A stretch of 64,000 bases of DNA, from assembly GCF_000612665.1 (NCBI RefSeq), contig NZ_HG942082.1, forward strand, positions 16,953 to 80,952, given 5' to 3'. Each line of letters starts with the position of its first letter. Within the stretch, counting starts at the first letter, position 1. Below are positions 61,299-64,000 of this stretch, piece after piece. Under the pieces are notes generated by a model. It was not told the origin of the DNA. It did no database searches and was given only the letters and a program-made list of their open reading frames with translations. This stretch comes from Neobacillus dielmonensis (GTDB lineage: Bacteria > Bacillota > Bacilli > Bacillales > Cytobacillaceae). Made by a program: the position numbers and the translations under genes.

Positions 61299-62225
61299 TT
61301 ATTTAAAAAAGGAACCTCGCTTTTTCCCCTTAAGCAAGTCACCAGTCCAGCCTTTCATTTTTAAATAAACATAAAGCAGTATAGTAGAAATAAGAATTAT
61401 AATGATGGAGAGACTATAGCCATAGCGCCAGTCGAGCTCCGGCATATGCTTAAAATTCATTCCCCATAAGGCGCCAAACGCCATAATCGGCGTAAAAATG
61501 GTTGTCATCACGGTCAATGTTTTCATAATCTCGTTGCCGCGATGCGATGAAATGACTTCTTCCAGGTTAATCATTGAATCTAGCTGATGTTCGTATTCAT
61601 TCAGCAAAACCATGATTCGCTCCGTCCGTTTGCTAATCGTTTGAAAAATTTTGCTGCCGCGAATCCCCTGATAGCCCATCTCATCAATCGCCATTTTGAC
61701 TTCATTAATCGGAATCAAGAGATTTTTACAAACCAACAGCTCATGCCTGCGATGGTACACCTTCTCTAAAATTCCTGTTTCATTTCGCTTTCTGACACTC
61801 CAGACCAAGGTTTTCAGTTCCTCTTCAAATTTGTCAATCCCTACTAACAATTCATTGATGACCTCACCTAGAAACAGCAAAAATCCCTCAACGGCATTTT
61901 TCGTAGCTCGGATTTGCCTAACAAACCTATCAGGCGTGATTTGTTTAAGCTCCGACCAATCCAGATTCACGGTAACCAACAGCTTTTCTGTGAGGTAAAA
62001 ATGAATAATTTTATAGTCTTGCTCATCGGATATATTCTGTTTATAGATTAAGGAACCATTGACGACTGGTTCTTCATCAGCAAAACAGTTTACTCTTAGA
62101 TAGTTGGTTTTATTTTTGCGAACATCGTCAAGCCAGGCAATGATCTGTTCGTCACTTATCCTGCCCTGTTCATTTTCGTTGAGCTGAATCCATTGCCATT
62201 GGCCTGTACCGAAAACGTTCTCCAT
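61299..62225 (-). CDS. corA: CorA family magnesium/cobalt transporter
   Basis: A 308-residue CorA channel: soluble alpha/beta funnel (1-240), long helix, two C-terminal transmembrane helices with the selectivity signature GMNF after FGALW, and a basic cytoplasmic tail (KGKKRGSFFK). ATG 62225 has GGGAGG upstream; the ATG at 62240 contains that site. It probably imports Mg2+; some relatives handle other ions. Divergent from the sigma-B-controlled 84-residue protein gene. Confidence 0.93.
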   Translation of the reverse strand: MENVFGTGQWQWIQLNENEQGRISDEQIIAWLDDVRKNKTNYLRVNCFADEEPVVNGSLIYKQNISDEQDYKIIHFYLTEKLLVTVNLDWSELKQITPDRFVRQIRATKNAVEGFLLFLGEVINELLVGIDKFEEELKTLVWSVRKRNETGILEKVYHRRHELLVCKNLLIPINEVKMAIDEMGYQGIRGSKIFQTISKRTERIMVLLNEYEHQLDSMINLEEVISSHRGNEIMKTLTVMTTIFTPIMAFGALWGMNFKHMPELDWRYGYSLSIIIILISTILLYVYLKMKGWTGDLLKGKKRGSFFK

Positions 62226-62298
62226 TATCTTTCCTCCCATATCGTGGTGTTTTTTATCTGCATCCCCTCATTATTGCCCAATTAAACTTTAAAAAAAT

Positions 62299-62324
62299 GT
62301 TTGATATCAAAATTAGGCGGGTAT
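62299..62324 (+). promoter_or_regulatory. Sigma-B-type promoter of the 84-residue gene
   Basis: GTTTGA, 14-bp spacer, GGGTAT (5/6 and 6/6), 35 bp before the start. Confidence 0.75.
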
Positions 62325-62359
62325 TCATAGTAAAAATAGTACTTAAGGAGTGATTGGGA

Positions 62360-62614
62360 ATGAAACGAGGATCATTATTAGCGGTAGGAATGGGCGCCTC
62401 CGCTGCGTTATGGTTAGCGAATAAACCAAACCGCATCAAGGCAGAGACCTTTTTACGTGAGATGAAACGGAAAGTCAAACCGACCGTTTTCCAGAAGACG
62501 GAGCTGCCGGTCAAAAAGGGCGGCCACCCACATCCACATGATGTAGAAGATAACAATATGGTCAGCGAGGGTGCGATGTATTCGGTGCAATTTTACAATG
62601 AAAAAATGCAGTAA
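62360..62614 (+). CDS. Small membrane-anchored stress protein
   Basis: An 84-residue protein with a hydrophobic N-terminal segment (LLAVGMGASAALWLAN) and a basic, then His/Asp-rich tail (KKGGHPHPHDVEDNN). No family name recognised. AAGGAG precedes ATG 62360. Its sigma-B-type promoter is one of the best in the window. A terminator follows at 62631-62658. Confidence 0.65.
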   Translation: MKRGSLLAVGMGASAALWLANKPNRIKAETFLREMKRKVKPTVFQKTELPVKKGGHPHPHDVEDNNMVSEGAMYSVQFYNEKMQ

Positions 62615-62630
62615 CTTTAAGGGATGTATA

Positions 62631-62658
62631 AAAGCAAAGCCATTCGCTTTGCTTTTTT
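62631..62658 (+). terminator. Terminator
   Basis: AAAGCAAAGC / GCTTTGCTTT with 5-base loop and T run. Confidence 0.88.
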
Positions 62659-62747
62659 ATTGCGCGCATTCTTTTTCTCTCTAGGCAGTTTAAACCACTT
62701 CATTTGGCAAAAAATAATGAGAAACCAATAACACGGAGGACTTTCAC

Positions 62748-63335
62748 ATGAACCCATTTCTAGAACTGCCTGCCCTGCTCATTCTCGACGTTCAAAACGG
62801 TTTTGATGATCCTTTTTGGGGAGAACGGAACAATCCCAAGGCTGAGCAGAACATTGCGAGATTGCAAAAAGAATGGAGAAAGAGAAAAGGGCATATCCTT
62901 TACACCAAACATTTATCGTTGCTGCCAGACTCTCCACTAAATTATAAAAACGATCATGGTACAGAATTTAAAGATCTCATCAAGCCGTTGTCCACTGAAA
63001 TGGTGTATACCAAAAATGTCAACAGTGGTTTCATAGGCACGGAATTGGAAACCTATCTCAAAAAAAATCAAATCCAGACGGTCGTGATCACAGGCTTGTC
63101 TACTCAGCATTGTGTGTCAACTACAACCCGGATGAGTGCCAACCTTGGCTATCAAACATTTTTAGTCGAAGATGCCATTGCCGCATTCGCCATTACAGAC
63201 CATAAAGGGATTTATCACGACGCGGCATCGATTCAGGAGCATGAGTTAGCCATGCTGCAAAAAGAATTTGCCACGATCGTAACCACTGATGATATTCTCA
63301 ACGAACTCAGCCGATTAAAAGTCATCTCATCTTGA
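62748..63335 (+). CDS. Isochorismatase family cysteine hydrolase
   Basis: A 195-residue cytoplasmic hydrolase. Catalytic triad of the family: Asp in LLILDVQNGFDD, Lys in ILYTKHLS, and Cys in STQHCVSTTTRMSANLGY. Length and fold match nicotinamidase/isochorismatase-like proteins that cleave amides such as N-carbamoylsarcosine or nicotinamide; the specific substrate cannot be assigned. GGAGG before ATG. Confidence 0.88.
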   Translation: MNPFLELPALLILDVQNGFDDPFWGERNNPKAEQNIARLQKEWRKRKGHILYTKHLSLLPDSPLNYKNDHGTEFKDLIKPLSTEMVYTKNVNSGFIGTELETYLKKNQIQTVVITGLSTQHCVSTTTRMSANLGYQTFLVEDAIAAFAITDHKGIYHDAASIQEHELAMLQKEFATIVTTDDILNELSRLKVISS

Positions 63336-63357
63336 ATGGAGGACCTTTTTTTCAGAT

Positions 63358-63407
63358 GAAATCCTTCAAAAAAACAACCGAAATCATGAAGGATTTCGGT
63401 TTGTTTT
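63358..63407. terminator. Convergent terminator
   Basis: GAAATCCTTC / GAAGGATTTC around a 20-base loop, T-rich on the plus-strand side, between the isochorismatase gene and the truncated channel gene. Confidence 0.75.
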
Positions 63408-63411
63408 TGTT

Positions 63412-64000
63412 TTATAAACCGCTGTTTTCTCGGTCCAATTTATGGTCCAACTTTCTTAAATATTTACCAGCAAAATCTGTTCCACCAAGTCCGAATGCCA
63501 GTCCAAACGCGAGGGCCACACCACCTAACACCAGGATAAACGCCGCATTCACAATTGAGTGCGCCACACCCAGCTGGTCTAATGCCATAAACGCAGTAAT
63601 CACAATAACGGCATACTTACTAACCTTAGAAAGGATTCGGGAGTAGCTCTGTTTCACCACACTTTGCAGTACACATTCAACCAATTGGCCCAGGTACAGT
63701 CCAATTCCGAGGATCATCACCGCAGCGAACAGCATCGGAAGGTAGGCAATCACCCCTGTTAGCAAGGTGACTAAAAAGTCTAGATGGACAATTTGTAACG
63801 CTTCGGACGTAAATAATAAGACCACCACGACTTTCGCCAGCACGCCGACTAACTGCGATAAGGTGTACTTTGATTTTTCAGGCGTTAACGTTCCAAGCCC
63901 CATTCCGGTAAATACATAGTCGAAACGCAAGCGCCACAGCATTTGTGAGACCCATTTTTCCACCCATTTTCCTAACCAGATGCCGGCTAAAACCAGGATG
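63412..64000 (-). CDS. Mechanosensitive channel-like membrane protein, 5' end cut by the window
   Basis: The frame stays open to the window end, beginning there with ILVLAGIWLGKWVEKWVSQ, so the GTG at 63963 is not the true start. At least four helices are present (KVVVVLLFTSEALQI; LLTGVIAYLPMLFAAVMILGIGLYLG; YAVIVITAFMALDQLGV; AFILVLGGVALAFGLAFGLGG). The TM-helix/MscS-like repeat GVALAFGLAFGLGG and the preceding SKVSKYAVIVITAFMALDQLG are typical of mechanosensitive channel family proteins. The C-terminal MscS beta domain is missing, so it is probably one of the shorter TM-helix proteins. Confidence 0.75.
   Translation of the reverse strand, partial: ILVLAGIWLGKWVEKWVSQMLWRLRFDYVFTGMGLGTLTPEKSKYTLSQLVGVLAKVVVVLLFTSEALQIVHLDFLVTLLTGVIAYLPMLFAAVMILGIGLYLGQLVECVLQSVVKQSYSRILSKVSKYAVIVITAFMALDQLGVAHSIVNAAFILVLGGVALAFGLAFGLGGTDFAGKYLRKLDHKLDRENSGL

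Overview
The window is chromosomal DNA of a spore-forming member of the Bacillaceae. The evidence is Bacillus-type synteny (ssbB-ywpF, fabZ, mbl-spoIIID, spoIIQ, spoIID-murA-ywmB-ywzB), strong AGGAGG-like ribosome binding sites with many TTG/GTG starts, CcpA cre sites, and a sigma-B locus built like that of Bacillus cereus. Genus is inference; a Neobacillus/Mesobacillus-like soil Bacillus would fit. Most genes are on the minus strand.

Layout. 0.2-7.4 kb: a GMC oxidoreductase and a sugar module (AraC-type regulator, PTS EIIBC with a frameshifted C-terminus, large GH106-like glycoside hydrolase). 7.4-12.2 kb: small accessory genes, a fluoride riboswitch with a crcB pair, and a family of short C-rich RNA units that share an identical promoter design. 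12.3-17.4 kb: an orphan YesN-like response regulator, a secreted PL8 polysaccharide lyase and a 3D-domain wall protein. 17.7-27.2 kb: ssbB, ywpF, the secreted metalloprotease InhA, fabZ, an EpuA-domain protein, mbl and spoIIID. 27.6-41 kb: pcp, an alkyltransferase-like protein, a class B PBP, spoIIQ, VanZ, a NERD protein, an Nramp transporter, spoIID, murA, ywmB and ywzB.

41-45 kb holds three small stress genes with sigma-B-type promoters and a GH1/ROK kinase pair. 45.1-52.1 kb is a glucomannan-utilisation operon in the B. subtilis gmuBACDREF order, with an SGNH esterase where gmuG (mannanase) would be. A GmuR-type palindrome lies at its promoter and again at the GH1/ROK promoter. 52.5-60 kb is the sigma-B module: rsbV-rsbW-sigB, RsbY phosphatase, Dps, and the RsbK hybrid kinase with its RsbM methyltransferase. 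60-64 kb holds further small stress genes, a CorA transporter, an isochorismatase and a truncated channel gene.

Three repeat systems fill the long gene-free stretches. One is an array of GCCGGTAA cores phased at 21 bp, in 13 blocks at three sites. The second is G/C-rich hairpins (GGGGGCCTGTCCCCC and GAACCGTCCCCCTG types), including two tandem arrays with a 39-bp period that bracket rsbK-rsbM. The third is a dispersed element present at 45.0 and 60.5 kb. The strongest candidates for undescribed biology are the short C-rich RNA family (7.4, 8.2, 11.7 kb, relic at 9.7 kb), the 21-bp phased arrays and a CcpA-type cre-controlled short transcript at 9.5 kb.
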